Counted from the first letter of the stretch, positions 33,336 through 44,428 are shown. The stretch is DNA of 64,000 bases from Oceanithermus desulfurans (GCF_014201675.1 NZ_JACHEZ010000002.1:186001-250000); one strand, 5' to 3'. Translations and numbers: made by a program. Notes: a model not told the origin generated them from the sequence alone.

Positions 33336-35138
33336 CTACCTCGGCTCTTTGCCCCGCTCCACCCGCTTGCGCTGGCCGGGGTCGAGCACGGCCTTGCGCA
33401 GGCGCAGGCTACGCGGCGTGACTTCCAGCAACTCGTCGGGGGCCAAGAACTCAAGCGCCTCCTCGAGCGTCATCCGGCGCGGCGGGACCAGCTTGATGTT
33501 CTCGTCGGAGCCGGCGGCGCGCACGTTGGTCAGCTTCTTGTTCTTGGTCACGTTGACGTTCATGTCGCCCTCGCGGGCGTTCTCGCCCACGATCATCCCC
33601 ACGTACACCTCGGTGCCGGGCTCGATGAAGAAGGTCACCCGCTCCTGCAACTTGAACAGCGAGTAGGCGAAGGCCACGCCGTTTTCCATGGAGACGGCGC
33701 TGCCGGTGGTGCGGGTCTTCAGCTCGCCGGCGTAGGGGCCGTAGCCGTGGAAGGTGTGGCTCGAGAGGCCCTCGCCGCCGGTCAGGCTGAGGAGCTGGCT
33801 GCGAAAGCCGAACAGCGCCCGCGCGGGCACCACGTATTCGGCGCGGATGCGGCCGCCCGTAGGCTCCATCTGCTGCATCTCGGCCTTGCGCTGGCCCAGG
33901 TTCTCCATCACCCCGCCAAACTTGGCCTCGGGCACGTCCACCACCAGGTACTCGTAGGGCTCGAGCCTGCGGCCGCCTTCGTACTTGAAGAGCACCTGGG
34001 GCTGGCCCACGGTGAACTCGTAGCCCTCGCGCCGCATCTGCTCAAAGAGCACGCTCAAGTGCATTTCGCCGCGGCCGCGCAGCTCGAAGGTGTCGGGCCG
34101 TGGCTCGACCAGGCGCAGCGCCACGTTGGTCTCCAGTTCGCGGTAGAGCCGCTCGGCCAGCTGGCGGCTGGTCACGTACCGGCCCTCACGGCCGGCGAAG
34201 GGCGAGGTGTTGGGGGTGAGGGTGATGGCCACGGTGGGCTCGTCGACGACCAGGCGCGGAAGCGGCTCGGGGTGGAGCTTGTGGGTGACGGTGTCGCCGA
34301 TCTGCACCCCCTCCATCCCCGCCAGCGCCACGATGTCGCCGGTGAGGACCTCGGTGGTCTCCAGGCGGCTGAGGCCCTGGTGGGTGAAGGCGGCCGTCAC
34401 CTTGACCTTGCGCGGCTCGCCGGCGGCCCCGACGATGACCACCGTCTCGCCCTTGCTGACCGAGCCGCGGTGCACCTTGCCGATGGCGATCTTGCCCAGG
34501 TAGCTGGAGTAGTCCAGGTTGGCCACCCGCAGCTGGAAGGGGCCTTCCTCGACCCGCGGCTCGGGGATGTGTTCGAGGATCGTCTCGAAGAGCGGGGTCA
34601 GGTCGCGCGGCTCCTCACCTTCGCGCCAGGCCCGGCCCTCGCGACCGACGGCGTAGAGGTAGGGGAAGTTGGCCTGCTCGTCGGTGGCCCCCAGCTCGAC
34701 CATCAGGTCGAAGGTCTCGTTCAGCACCTCCTCGGCCCGGGCCTCGGGCTTGTCCACCTTGTTGAGCACCACGATGGGCATAAGCCCGGCCTCGAGCGCC
34801 TTCTGCAGCACGAAGCGGGTCTGCGGCATGGGGCCTTCGGCGGCGTCGACGAGGAGCAGCACCCCGTCGACCATCGAGAGCGCCCGCTCCACCTCGCCGC
34901 CGAAGTCGGCGTGGCCGGGGGTGTCGACGATGTTGATCTTGACGCCGTTCCAGACCACGGCGGTGTTCTTCGCGAGGATGGTGATCCCGCGCTCGCGCTC
35001 GAGCTCGCCGGTGTCCATGATCAGTTCGTCGTCTTCGTGGCCCCGCCCGAGCGCGTGGGCCTGTTTCAGCATCGCGTCGACCAGGGTGGTCTTCCCGTGG
35101 TCGACGTGGGCAATGATGGCAAGGTTGCGGAGTTCCAT
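33336..35138 (-). CDS. typA: Ribosome-binding GTPase TypA/BipA
   Basis: 600 residues from the ATG at 35138, the usual length; an upstream in-frame extension to 35189 is not conserved. G1 'AHVDHGKTTLVDAML' (10-24), 'DTGELERERGITI' (switch I), G3 'DTPGHADFGGEVERAL', G4 'NKVDK' and the EF-G-like domains II, III and V, ending in the BipA C-terminal domain ('FHGYGPYAGEL', 'NVTKNKKLTNVRAAGSDE', 'RMTLEEALEFLAPDELLEVTP'). It acts on 50S assembly and stress translation. TATGAT (35149-35154, minus) lies 10 nt before the ATG. Convergent with the Mrr gene, 11 bp apart. Confidence 0.96.
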   Translation of the reverse strand: MELRNLAIIAHVDHGKTTLVDAMLKQAHALGRGHEDDELIMDTGELERERGITILAKNTAVVWNGVKINIVDTPGHADFGGEVERALSMVDGVLLLVDAAEGPMPQTRFVLQKALEAGLMPIVVLNKVDKPEARAEEVLNETFDLMVELGATDEQANFPYLYAVGREGRAWREGEEPRDLTPLFETILEHIPEPRVEEGPFQLRVANLDYSSYLGKIAIGKVHRGSVSKGETVVIVGAAGEPRKVKVTAAFTHQGLSRLETTEVLTGDIVALAGMEGVQIGDTVTHKLHPEPLPRLVVDEPTVAITLTPNTSPFAGREGRYVTSRQLAERLYRELETNVALRLVEPRPDTFELRGRGEMHLSVLFEQMRREGYEFTVGQPQVLFKYEGGRRLEPYEYLVVDVPEAKFGGVMENLGQRKAEMQQMEPTGGRIRAEYVVPARALFGFRSQLLSLTGGEGLSSHTFHGYGPYAGELKTRTTGSAVSMENGVAFAYSLFKLQERVTFFIEPGTEVYVGMIVGENAREGDMNVNVTKNKKLTNVRAAGSDENIKLVPPRRMTLEEALEFLAPDELLEVTPRSLRLRKAVLDPGQRKRVERGKEPR

Positions 35139-35190
35139 AAAACAACGCATCATACCCGATTCCGGCGATTTTGCCCAGGCGCGCTGCACC

Positions 35191-35862
35191 TCAGCCGCGC
35201 AGCAGCGCCGCCACCTCGTCCAGGCTCAGGTCGCGCCAGCGCCGGTAGGCGTCGGCCACGGCGAAGGGCGGGCCGGGGCGCAGGTTGGCGACCCAGACCC
35301 GGTCGGCGGCTGCGGCCACGCGCCGGGCCGCGTCCCGGGAGGCCGTGGGCACGGCCACCTCCACCCGTTCCGCACCGCGGGCGCGGGCCTCGCGCACGGC
35401 CACGAGCATCGTCGAACCGCTGGCCAGACCGTCGTCGACGACGAGCACCGCGCGCCCTTCCAGGTCGGGCGGCGGACGGTCCCCGCGGAGGCGGCGGACG
35501 CGCCGGGCGAGGTCTTTCCGCTCGTGTTCGACGACGCGGGCCACCGCCTGGGGGCCCAGAACCGCGGCCGCCTCGGGGTCGACGAGCAGCTCGCCGCCCT
35601 CGCCCAGGGCGCCGAAGCCGGCCTCGGGGTTGTCCGGGTAGTGCAGCTTGCGCACGAAGATCAGGTCCAGGGGGAGCTCCAGACCCCGGGCCAGCTCGAG
35701 CCCCACCGGCACGCCCCCGGCGGGCACGGCCAGCACGATGCCGCCCGCGGCCCGCTTCCACGCGGGCGCCAGCCAGCGCGCCAGCACCCGCCCGGCGTCC
35801 GCCCGGTCCTCGAAGACCCGGCTTTGCCCCTCCAGCTCGGGCAGCGTGCGCGCCTCGCCCAT
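35191..35862 (-). CDS. Phosphoribosyltransferase-family protein
   Basis: 223 residues from the ATG at 35862. Type I PRTase fold: 'GIVLAVPAGGVPVGLELARGLELPLDLIFVRKL' and the PRPP loop 'AVLVVDDGLASGSTMLVAV' with the D-D pair and G-S-T. The middle insertion ('NPEAGFGALGEGGELLVDPEAAAVLGP...') is typical of the family annotated as 'phosphoribosyltransferase' near dienelactone-hydrolase-like genes, of unknown substrate. TATCCT (35875-35880, minus) is a likely -10. Located between typA and rpsA on the same strand but separated from rpsA by a terminator. Confidence 0.85.
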   Translation of the reverse strand: MGEARTLPELEGQSRVFEDRADAGRVLARWLAPAWKRAAGGIVLAVPAGGVPVGLELARGLELPLDLIFVRKLHYPDNPEAGFGALGEGGELLVDPEAAAVLGPQAVARVVEHERKDLARRVRRLRGDRPPPDLEGRAVLVVDDGLASGSTMLVAVREARARGAERVEVAVPTASRDAARRVAAAADRVWVANLRPGPPFAVADAYRRWRDLSLDEVAALLRG

Positions 35863-35885
35863 GGCTCCAGCCTCAGGATAGAACG

Positions 35886-35910
35886 AAAAGCCCCCGCGCA
35901 CGGCGGGGGC
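35886..35910 (-). terminator. Intrinsic terminator of rpsA
   Basis: Minus strand: GCCCCCG (35904-35910), 7-nt loop, CGGGGGC (35890-35896), then TTTT; 18 bp after the rpsA stop. Confidence 0.75.
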
Positions 35911-35927
35911 CCGGGTTCGGGTGAGGC

Positions 35928-37715
<1,788 letters not shown>

Positions 37716-37890
37716 CCGCCTGTATCCTCCTGTGCGCCGCCCGCGGGCGGCCGCGTCGCGTCAAGTCCCCCAGAGGGTGCTCCCCCTTTAGCGCACGGCG
37801 CTTGGATTTGGTGAACCCGGGGTCTTGGGCGACGCTTGGCCCCTGTGGGGCATACCAACCCTTTATAGCACATCCCGGCCGGGAGGGCCA
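37716..37890 (-). promoter_or_regulatory. rpsA promoter and structured leader
   Basis: TATAAA (37862-37867, minus) is the best -10, placing the start about 140 nt before rpsA. The leader contains a CCGCCCGCGGGCGG palindrome near 37736-37749 just before the ribosome-binding site. S1 autoregulates its own mRNA in other bacteria; whether this leader does so is inference. Confidence 0.4.
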
Positions 37891-37930
37891 CTCCCGCGCG
37901 GGGGTTGTAGGCTGGGTTCGAGGAGTGCGC

Positions 37931-39364
37931 ATGCCCCGACCCGAGCCGGAGACCGCCTTCCTGGTCGTCGACCAGGGCGGCCACGCCAGCCGCGCCTTCA
38001 TCTTCGACGCGCGCGGGCGGACGCTCGCCGCCGCGACGCGCGCGATCCGCGCCCGTAGGCCCGACGACCTGCGGGCCGAGTACGACGGCGCGGAGCTCTG
38101 GGCGCAGGTGGCCGCGGCGGTGGACGAGGCCCTCGCCGCCGCGCCCGTCGCGCCCGTCGCCGCGGGGCTGGCCACCCAGCGCTCCAACGCCGCCTGCTGG
38201 GACCGGACGACGGGCGAGCCCCTGGGCCCGGTGCTCAGCTGGCAGGACCGCCGCGCCTGGCGCGCGGTGGAGCGGCTGCGGGGGCGCGAGGCCTGGATCC
38301 ACGAACGCACCGGTCTCTTCCTGACGCCCCACTACGGCGCCAGCAAGCTGCGCTGGTGCCTGGACCACCTGCCCCGGGTGCGGCGGGCCCACGAGGAGGG
38401 GCGGCTGGGCTACGGGCCCATGGCCGCCTGGCTCGCGGGGCGGCTGGCGGGCGGGGCGGCGCGCGGGGCCGACGTGGTGAACGCCAGCCGCACCCAGCTG
38501 GTGGCCCTGGAGACGCGCGACTGGGACGACGAGCTGCTGGCGCTGTTCGGGCTGCCGCGTGACCCGCTGCCCCCGGTGGTGCCGAACGCCTGGGGCTTCG
38601 GGGCCCTGGCGGCCGCGCCGGAGGTGCCGCTGGCGCTCGTCACCGGCGACCAGAACGCCGCCCTCTTCGCCTACGGCGAGCTGGACGAGGCCACCGCCTA
38701 CGTCAATGCCGGCACCGGCGCCTTCGTGCTGCGGGCCACCGGCCCCCGGCTGGTGCGGGCCGGGCGGCTGCTCTCGGGGGTGCTGCACGCGGACGGGGAG
38801 CGGGTGGAGTACGTGCTCGAGGGCACGGTCAACGGCGCCGGCTCGGCGCTGGCCTGGTTCGAGCGGACCTACGCGGTGGAGGACCTGACCCAACGCCTCG
38901 AGGGCTGGCTGGCGCAGGTGCCGGTGAGCCCGCTCGTCTTCCTGAACGGCGTCTCCGGACTGGGCTCGCCGTTCTGGCGGGCGCGCTTCCCGGTGCGCTT
39001 CGAGGGCGAGGGCGGCCTCGCCGAGCGGGCCGCGGCCGTGGTGGAGAGCATCGTCTTCATGCTGGCCGTCAACCTGGAGGAGCAGGCCCGCTACCTGCCC
39101 GCGCCAAAGCGCATCCGCCTGACCGGCGGGCTGGCGAACCTGGGCGGGCTGGCCCAGCGGCTCGCCGACCTGGCGGGGCTCGTGGTGGAGCGGCCGCCGG
39201 GGCTCGAGGCCACGGCCCGAGGCACCGCCTTCCTGCTCGCCGGGCGGCCGACGGACTGGGAGGCGGGCGGCGCCCCCGACGTCTTCGAGCCGCGCCCCAA
39301 CCCGGGGCTCGAGGCGAACTACGAGCGCTGGCGGACGGCGGTGGAGCGCGAACTCGGCCGCTGA
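37931..39364 (+). CDS. FGGY-family carbohydrate kinase (glycerol-kinase-like)
   Basis: 477 residues from the ATG at 37931, with GAGGAG 8 nt upstream. Two actin-like ATPase halves: 'AFLVVDQGGHASRAFIFD' (phosphate 1), 'AGLATQRSNAACWDRTTGEPLGPVLSWQDRR' (substrate loop, as in glycerol kinases 'Q.R.....W...TG.P....I.WQDRR'), 'VTGDQNAALFAYG', 'YVNAGTGAFV' (phosphate 2) and 'IRLTGGLANLGGLAQRLADLAG' (adenosine). The substrate is not certain, but the DeoR/GlpR regulator, Ugp-type importer and HAD phosphatase that follow suggest glycerol or a related polyol. Confidence 0.88.
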   Translation: MPRPEPETAFLVVDQGGHASRAFIFDARGRTLAAATRAIRARRPDDLRAEYDGAELWAQVAAAVDEALAAAPVAPVAAGLATQRSNAACWDRTTGEPLGPVLSWQDRRAWRAVERLRGREAWIHERTGLFLTPHYGASKLRWCLDHLPRVRRAHEEGRLGYGPMAAWLAGRLAGGAARGADVVNASRTQLVALETRDWDDELLALFGLPRDPLPPVVPNAWGFGALAAAPEVPLALVTGDQNAALFAYGELDEATAYVNAGTGAFVLRATGPRLVRAGRLLSGVLHADGERVEYVLEGTVNGAGSALAWFERTYAVEDLTQRLEGWLAQVPVSPLVFLNGVSGLGSPFWRARFPVRFEGEGGLAERAAAVVESIVFMLAVNLEEQARYLPAPKRIRLTGGLANLGGLAQRLADLAGLVVERPPGLEATARGTAFLLAGRPTDWEAGGAPDVFEPRPNPGLEANYERWRTAVERELGR

Positions 39365-39381
39365 CGCCGCCGGCTCCGGGT

Positions 39382-39567
39382 TCAGCCGCCGCGCGAGCGG
39401 TAGATGAGGGCGAGCAGGCCGTAGGAGACCGCGAACCCCACCAGGAAGCCCAGCAGCAGCCCCGGGGCGGTCAGGGGATCCTCACCCCCGCGGAGCGCGA
39501 AGAAGGTGCCCACCGTGCCGCCGGCGGCCCCGAAGAGCGCGACCGTGGCCCGCTGTTTCGCGTTCAT
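39382..39567 (-). CDS. Small two-helix membrane protein
   Basis: 61 residues, two hydrophobic segments (~8-25 and ~35-56) joined by a short polar loop 'RGGEDPLT'. GGAGGGC precedes the ATG. The size and layout recall AtpZ/AtpI-like proteins, but no signature is present. Lies on the opposite strand between the kinase and its likely regulator. Confidence 0.6.
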   Translation of the reverse strand: MNAKQRATVALFGAAGGTVGTFFALRGGEDPLTAPGLLLGFLVGFAVSYGLLALIYRSRGG

Positions 39568-39636
39568 GCCCTCCAGTCTAACGCGCCGTCGGAGCCGGGT
39601 CTTGTAGGCCCTCCAGACGGGGCGGCCGGGCGGTGC

Positions 39637-39642
39637 TAGAAT
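39637..39642 (+). promoter_or_regulatory. -10 element of the DeoR/Ugp operon
   Basis: TAGAAT about 30 bp before the regulator ATG at 39672. Confidence 0.45.
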
Positions 39643-39671
39643 GCAAAGGAAGAAAAACGCAAGAGGTTGCC

Positions 39672-40508
39672 ATGAACCGCAAAAGGAAGCGGGTTTCCCC
39701 GCTCACCGAGCAGCGCCGGCGCCTGATTCTGGAGCGGGTGCGGGCGTGGGGTGAGGTGCGCACCTCGGAGCTCGCGGGGTTGTTCGGCGTCTCGGCGATG
39801 ACGATCCGCAACGACCTGAACGCTCTCAGCGAGGCCGGGGCGCTCAAGCGCACCCACGGCGGCGCCGTCTCCAACGAGCCGATCGCCCGCGAACCCTCGT
39901 ACAAAGACAAGGAAACGCAACGCAGCGCCGAGAAGGCGCGCATCGGCCGCGCGGCCGCGGGCGAGCTGGAAGAGGGCGCGGTGGTCTTCGTCGGCAACGG
40001 GACGACGACGATGCAGCTGGTGCGGCACCTGCCCCGCTTCGAGCGGCTGGCCGTCTTCACCAACGCCCTCAACCACGCGGGGGCGCTGCTGGAACGCTCG
40101 GGGGTGAGCGTCTACGTGGTGGGGGGCTACCTGCGCGGCGTCTCCTACGGCATGGTGGGCGGGCTGGCGCGGCGGGCGCTCGAGGGCGTCTTCTTCGACG
40201 CCGCCTTCGTGGGGGTGAACGGGGTCTCACTCGAGCACGGCTTCACCCTGCCCTCGCTCGAGGAGGCCGAGGTGATGGCCGAGGTGGTGCACCGCGCCCG
40301 CCGCACCTTCGTGCTGGCCGACCACAGCAAGTTCGGCGTCGTCACCCACGCGCGCGTCGCCGACCTGGGCGGCGTGGACGCGGTGATCACCGACCGGCCG
40401 CCGCCCGCCGAGTTCGTGCGCGCGTTCGGCGAGCTGGACGTGCGCCTCACGGTCGCGGAAGGGGGTGGGAGCGAAGGCAAAGGAAGCTGGCTCGAGGACA
40501 CGGCCTGA
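39672..40508 (+). CDS. DeoR/GlpR-family transcriptional regulator
   Basis: 278 residues from the ATG at 39672. N-terminal winged helix: 'RRRLILERVRAWGEVRTSELAGLFGVSAMTIRNDLNALSEAGALKRTHGGAV', the exact DeoR signature. The C-terminal sugar-phosphate-sensing domain (DeoRC) includes 'VVFVGNGTTTMQLVRHLP', 'VFTNALNHAGALL', 'YVVGGYLRGVSYGMVGG', 'DAAFVGVNGV' and 'VLADHSKFG'. It likely represses the adjacent kinase and transport genes until a phosphorylated sugar or glycerol phosphate binds. Confidence 0.92.
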   Translation: MNRKRKRVSPLTEQRRRLILERVRAWGEVRTSELAGLFGVSAMTIRNDLNALSEAGALKRTHGGAVSNEPIAREPSYKDKETQRSAEKARIGRAAAGELEEGAVVFVGNGTTTMQLVRHLPRFERLAVFTNALNHAGALLERSGVSVYVVGGYLRGVSYGMVGGLARRALEGVFFDAAFVGVNGVSLEHGFTLPSLEEAEVMAEVVHRARRTFVLADHSKFGVVTHARVADLGGVDAVITDRPPPAEFVRAFGELDVRLTVAEGGGSEGKGSWLEDTA

Positions 40509-40537
40509 CCGGCTAAAGGAAAGGGGAGGTGCAGTTC

Positions 40538-41842
40538 ATGAAACAAGGCATGCGATTCGGCCTGGCGGCTCTGCTGGCGCTTGCGCTCTTCGGCACGGCC
40601 CTGGCCAAGAAGGTGGAGATCACCTGGTGGCACGCGATGAGCGGCTCGCGGCTGAAGGTGGTCGAGGCGATCGTCGACGAATTCAACGCCACCCATCCCG
40701 ACATTCAGCTGAACGCCCTCTACACCGGCAAGTACGCCGAGACCCTGACCAAGTACGTGGCCGCCTACCGCACCGGTACCGCGCCCAACCTCGTGCAGGT
40801 CTACGAGGTGGGCACGCAGACGATGCTCGACAGCGGCGCGATCGTGCCCGTGTACAAGATCCCGGGCATGCTCGGCGAGGAGTGGGACTGGGCGCAGTAC
40901 GTCATCCCGATCACCAACTACTACTCGACCGACGGCAACCTCTGGTCGATGCCCTTCAACTCCTCCACCGCGATGCTCTACTACAACAAGGACCTCTTCA
41001 AGAAGGCGGGGCTCGACCCCAACAAGCCCCCGCGGACCTGGAAGGAGGTCGAGGAGTACGGCAAGAAGCTGGTGGAAAGCGGCGTGGTGGACCACGCGCT
41101 CTCGTTCGGCTGGCCCGGCTGGGTCTTCGAACAGATGTTCGCCTACCACAACCAGCTCTTCGCCGACCACGAGAACGGCCGTAAGGGGCGCGCCGAGAAG
41201 GTGCTCTTCAACGGGCCCTTCGGGCAGATGGTGCTCGAGACCTGGACCCGGCTGGCCAAGGAAAAGGTCTTCCTCTACGGCGGTCCCGAGTACTCGGCCA
41301 ACACCGCCTTCGTGGGCGGGCAGATCGCCATGCTGATCCAGTCCACCTCGTCGCTGGCGGGCATCACCAAGGGCGCCGACTTCCAGGTGGGCACCACCTT
41401 CCTGCCCCGCTTCGAGGGCTACCCGCGCGGCAACTCGGTGATCGGCGGCGGCAGCCTCTGGGTCACCAAGGGCCAGAGCAAAGAGGAGCTGGCGGCGGTC
41501 TGGGAATTCCTCAAGTTCCTGGCGCGCGAGGACGTGGCTGTGCAGTGGCACAAGGGCACCGGCTACTTCCCCACCGTGAACAACGCGGTGCAGGCGCTCC
41601 TCAACGAGGGCTGGTTCAGCAAGGACCAGAACTACCTCACCGCCTTCCTGCAGATCCTCTCGGGGCGGCGCGACACCCCGGCGGCCACCGGCGTACGCCT
41701 CGGCCCCTTCGTGCAGATCCGCGAGATCGAGCGGGCCGCGATCGAGAAAGCCGTCTCGGGCAAGGTCACGCCCAAGCAGGCGCTGGACGAGGCGGCGGCC
41801 AAGGCCAACCAGCTGCTGGCGCAGTACAACAAACTGCACTAG
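40538..41842 (+). CDS. ABC transporter substrate-binding protein (UgpB type)
   Basis: 434 residues from the ATG at 40538, with AAAGGGGAGG 8 nt upstream. Signal peptide 'FGLAALLALALFGTALA'. UgpB hallmarks: 'VEITWWHAMSGSRLKVVEAIVDEFNATHPDIQL', 'MPFNSSTAMLYYNKDLFKKAGLDPNKPPRTW', 'GGQIAMLIQSTSSLAGI' and 'GGGSLWVTKGQSKEE'. These match sn-glycerol-3-phosphate binding proteins closely, so that is the favoured ligand. A large palindrome follows the stop, before the permease genes. Confidence 0.9.
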   Translation: MKQGMRFGLAALLALALFGTALAKKVEITWWHAMSGSRLKVVEAIVDEFNATHPDIQLNALYTGKYAETLTKYVAAYRTGTAPNLVQVYEVGTQTMLDSGAIVPVYKIPGMLGEEWDWAQYVIPITNYYSTDGNLWSMPFNSSTAMLYYNKDLFKKAGLDPNKPPRTWKEVEEYGKKLVESGVVDHALSFGWPGWVFEQMFAYHNQLFADHENGRKGRAEKVLFNGPFGQMVLETWTRLAKEKVFLYGGPEYSANTAFVGGQIAMLIQSTSSLAGITKGADFQVGTTFLPRFEGYPRGNSVIGGGSLWVTKGQSKEELAAVWEFLKFLAREDVAVQWHKGTGYFPTVNNAVQALLNEGWFSKDQNYLTAFLQILSGRRDTPAATGVRLGPFVQIREIERAAIEKAVSGKVTPKQALDEAAAKANQLLAQYNKLH

Positions 41843-41850
41843 CCCGCCCG

Positions 41851-41876
41851 GAGCGCGGGGCGCGCGCCCCGCGCTC
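41851..41876 (+). terminator. Perfect 13+13 palindrome between the binding protein and the permeases
   Basis: Arms 41851-41863 and 41864-41876 are exactly complementary (starting GAGCGCGGGG). No T-tract. Such hairpins commonly stabilise the upstream binding-protein mRNA or cause partial termination. Confidence 0.55.
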
Positions 41877-41894
41877 CCCCCCAAGGAGCCGCCC

Positions 41895-42788
41895 ATGATC
41901 GAGGAACGCTTTCCCGGTCACCCCTACCTGCCCTACCTGCTCGTCTTCCCTTCGCTCGCGGTCATCGTCATCTTCCTGATCTACCCCTTCGCCGAGAGCG
42001 TCTGGGGGTCGTTCTACATCACCTCCTTCTTCGGCAACAAGAAGGTCTTCGTAGGGCTCGAGAACTACATCGAGCTCTTCCGCTCGCCCGACTACCTGCA
42101 AAGCGTCGTGGTCACCCTTTACTTCTCCGCCTTCGTGGTCGTCGTCGGGCTGGCGGCCTCACTGGGCATTGCGCTCCTGCTCAATCAGCGCATCGGCGGA
42201 CTGGGCCTCTATCAAATCCTGCTCGTCTGGACCTATTCGATCTCGCCCGCGGTCGCGGGGGTGATCTGGGCGCTGCTCTTCGCGCCCGCCACCGGGCTGG
42301 TGCCCTGGCTGGCGGGGCTGCTGGTCCCCGGCTACACCCTCAACTGGATGACCAACGGGCCGCTGGCGCTCTTCGTCGTCTCGCTCGCGGCCACCTGGAA
42401 GATGCTCGGGTACAACATCGTCTTCTTCCTCGCCGGCCTGCAGAACATCCCCGAGGAGCTCATCGACGCCGCGCGCGTGGACGGCGCCGGCCCCTGGCTC
42501 AGCTTCCGCTACATCACCCTGCCGATGCTCAGCCCCACGACGACCTTCCTGCTCTTCATGAACATGCTCTACGCCTTCTTCCAGGTCTTCGGCCTGATCG
42601 ACATCATGACCCAGGGCGGCCCCGGCGACGCCACCAACGTGCTCGTCTACAACCTCTACCGCGACGCCTTCATCCACCTGGACTCGGGGCGCGCCAACGC
42701 CCAGTCGGTGATCATCTTCATCGTCATCGCCATCGCCGCCATGCTGCAGCTGCGCGTGGCCACCCGCAAGGCGGTGTACGCCCGGTGA
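41895..42788 (+). CDS. ABC transporter permease (UgpA type)
   Basis: 297 residues, six hydrophobic helices. 'LPYLLVFPSLAVIVIFLIYPFAESVWGSFY' is the standard UgpA opening; the EAA-type loop is 'EELIDAARVDGAGPWLSFRYITLPML'. AAGGAGC precedes the ATG. Partner of the UgpE-like permease 10 bp downstream. Confidence 0.92.
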   Translation: MIEERFPGHPYLPYLLVFPSLAVIVIFLIYPFAESVWGSFYITSFFGNKKVFVGLENYIELFRSPDYLQSVVVTLYFSAFVVVVGLAASLGIALLLNQRIGGLGLYQILLVWTYSISPAVAGVIWALLFAPATGLVPWLAGLLVPGYTLNWMTNGPLALFVVSLAATWKMLGYNIVFFLAGLQNIPEELIDAARVDGAGPWLSFRYITLPMLSPTTTFLLFMNMLYAFFQVFGLIDIMTQGGPGDATNVLVYNLYRDAFIHLDSGRANAQSVIIFIVIAIAAMLQLRVATRKAVYAR

Positions 42789-42798
42789 GGAGGCGCAG

Positions 42799-43626
42799 AT
42801 GACCCGTTCCGCACGCCTGAAGCTGCTCACCCACCTGGCGCTGATCGCGCTGGTGGTGCTGCTTGCCTTCCCCGTCTACTACGCGCTGGTTACCAGCACC
42901 CTCACCTTCCGCGAGGCCTACCAGTACCCACCGCGGCTGCTGCCCGGGGGCGAGCTCTGGCACAACCTGCAGGAGGCCTGGGTGCGCGCCAAGTTCGGCC
43001 GCCTTTTTTTCAACAGCACCGTGATCTCGCTGGTGGTGGCCTTCGTGAAGATCGTGCTCTCGCTGCTGGCCGCCTTCGCCTACACCCACTTCCGCTTCCG
43101 CGGCGCCGGCTTTCTCTTCGCGCTCAGCATGATCACCCAGATGCTGCCGCTGCCGGTGCGCATCCTGCCCACCTACGAGCTGATGGACCGCTTCCACTGG
43201 ATCAACACCTACTACGCGCTCACCGTACCCTTCTTCGCCAGCACCACCGGCATCCTGCTCTTCCGCCAGTTCTACCTGACCGTTCCGCGCGAGCTCTCCG
43301 ACGCCGCGCGCGTGGACGGCGCCGGCCCGATGCGCTACTTCTGGCAGATCCTGGTGCCGCTTTCCCGTACCAACATCGCCGCCTTGTTCGTGATCGAGTT
43401 CATCTTCATGTGGAGCCAGTACCTCTGGCCCCTGATCGTCACCAACACCGCCGACATGCGGGTGGTGCAGATCGGGCTGAAGATGCTGATCGCCAGCGAG
43501 CAGATCGCCCCCGAGTGGAACGTGATCATGGCGGGCACGGTGATCGCGATGGTGCCGCCGCTGGTGGTGCTGATCGCGCTGCGCAAGAGCTTCGCCCAGG
43601 GCATCGCCATGCAATCGGAGAAGTGA
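42799..43626 (+). CDS. ABC transporter permease (UgpE type)
   Basis: 275 residues, six hydrophobic helices; EAA loop 'RELSDAARVDGAGPMRYFWQILVPLS'. The segment 'ALSMITQMLPLPVRILPTYELM' resembles the glycerol-3-phosphate UgpE group. GAGGAGGCGC precedes the ATG. The next gene starts 1 bp after the stop. No UgpC ATPase gene follows. Confidence 0.92.
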   Translation: MTRSARLKLLTHLALIALVVLLAFPVYYALVTSTLTFREAYQYPPRLLPGGELWHNLQEAWVRAKFGRLFFNSTVISLVVAFVKIVLSLLAAFAYTHFRFRGAGFLFALSMITQMLPLPVRILPTYELMDRFHWINTYYALTVPFFASTTGILLFRQFYLTVPRELSDAARVDGAGPMRYFWQILVPLSRTNIAALFVIEFIFMWSQYLWPLIVTNTADMRVVQIGLKMLIASEQIAPEWNVIMAGTVIAMVPPLVVLIALRKSFAQGIAMQSEK

Positions 43627-43627
43627 C

Positions 43628-44416
43628 GTGGGCCTCCAGGGCTACCTCCTCGACCTCGACGGCACCGTCTACCTGGGCGAGCGCCTGATCCCGGGGGCCG
43701 ACCGGGCCGTCGCCGAGCTGCGCCGGCGGGGGCGGCGGATCGTCTTCCTCTCGAACAAGCCGCTCCACACCCGCGCCGACTACGCCGAAAAGCTGACCCG
43801 GCTGGGCGTGCGGGCGACCGAGGACGACGTGATCCACTCCTCCTACGTGATGGCGCGTTACCTGGCGCACGAACGTCCGGGGGCGCGCGTCTTCGCCATC
43901 GGCGAGCCGCCGCTGCTCGCCGAGCTGGAGGCCGCGGGGCTCGAGCTCACCGACGACCCCGAACGCATCGAGTTCGTGGTGGCGGCCTTCGACCGCACCT
44001 GCACCTGGGACAAGCTCAACACCGCCTTCCAGGCCATCCGCCGGGGGGCGCGCTTCGTGGCCACCAACCCCGACCCCACCTGTCCGGTCGAAGGGGGCGA
44101 GATCCCCGACGCCGCGGCCGTCATCGCCGCGCTCGAGGCGACGACCGGGAAGAAGGTGGAGGCGGTGGTGGGCAAGCCCTCGCCCCACACCGTACGGGCG
44201 GCGCTCGAGCGCCTGGAGCTGCCGCCCGAGCGCGTGGCCATGGTGGGCGACCGCCTGGGCACGGACATCCTGATGGCCCGTCGCGCCGGGCTCGTGGGCA
44301 TCCTCACCCTCTCCGGCGTGACCCGCCCCGAGGAGCTCGACTGGGCCGACGTGAAGCCGGACTACGTGATCGAGAGCCTGGCCGAGCTGCCGGAGCTGGA
44401 CGCGCGGCTCGGCTGA
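43628..44416 (+). CDS. HAD-IIA phosphatase (NagD/phosphoglycolate-glycerol-phosphatase-like)
   Basis: 262 residues, GTG start 1 bp after the permease stop. HAD motif I 'YLLDLDGTVYLG' (Asp9, Asp11), motif II 'VFLSNKP', motif III Lys in 'AVVGKPSP' and motif IV 'MVGDRLGTDILMARRAG'. The C2 cap contains 'FVATNPDPTCPVEGG', the NagD-type substrate loop. Likely dephosphorylates a small phosphate ester such as glycerol phosphate or a nucleotide sugar product. Its place at the end of a Ugp operon favours glycerol phosphate (inference). Confidence 0.88.
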   Translation: MGLQGYLLDLDGTVYLGERLIPGADRAVAELRRRGRRIVFLSNKPLHTRADYAEKLTRLGVRATEDDVIHSSYVMARYLAHERPGARVFAIGEPPLLAELEAAGLELTDDPERIEFVVAAFDRTCTWDKLNTAFQAIRRGARFVATNPDPTCPVEGGEIPDAAAVIAALEATTGKKVEAVVGKPSPHTVRAALERLELPPERVAMVGDRLGTDILMARRAGLVGILTLSGVTRPEELDWADVKPDYVIESLAELPELDARLG

Positions 44417-44428
44417 CGGCCAGAAAAG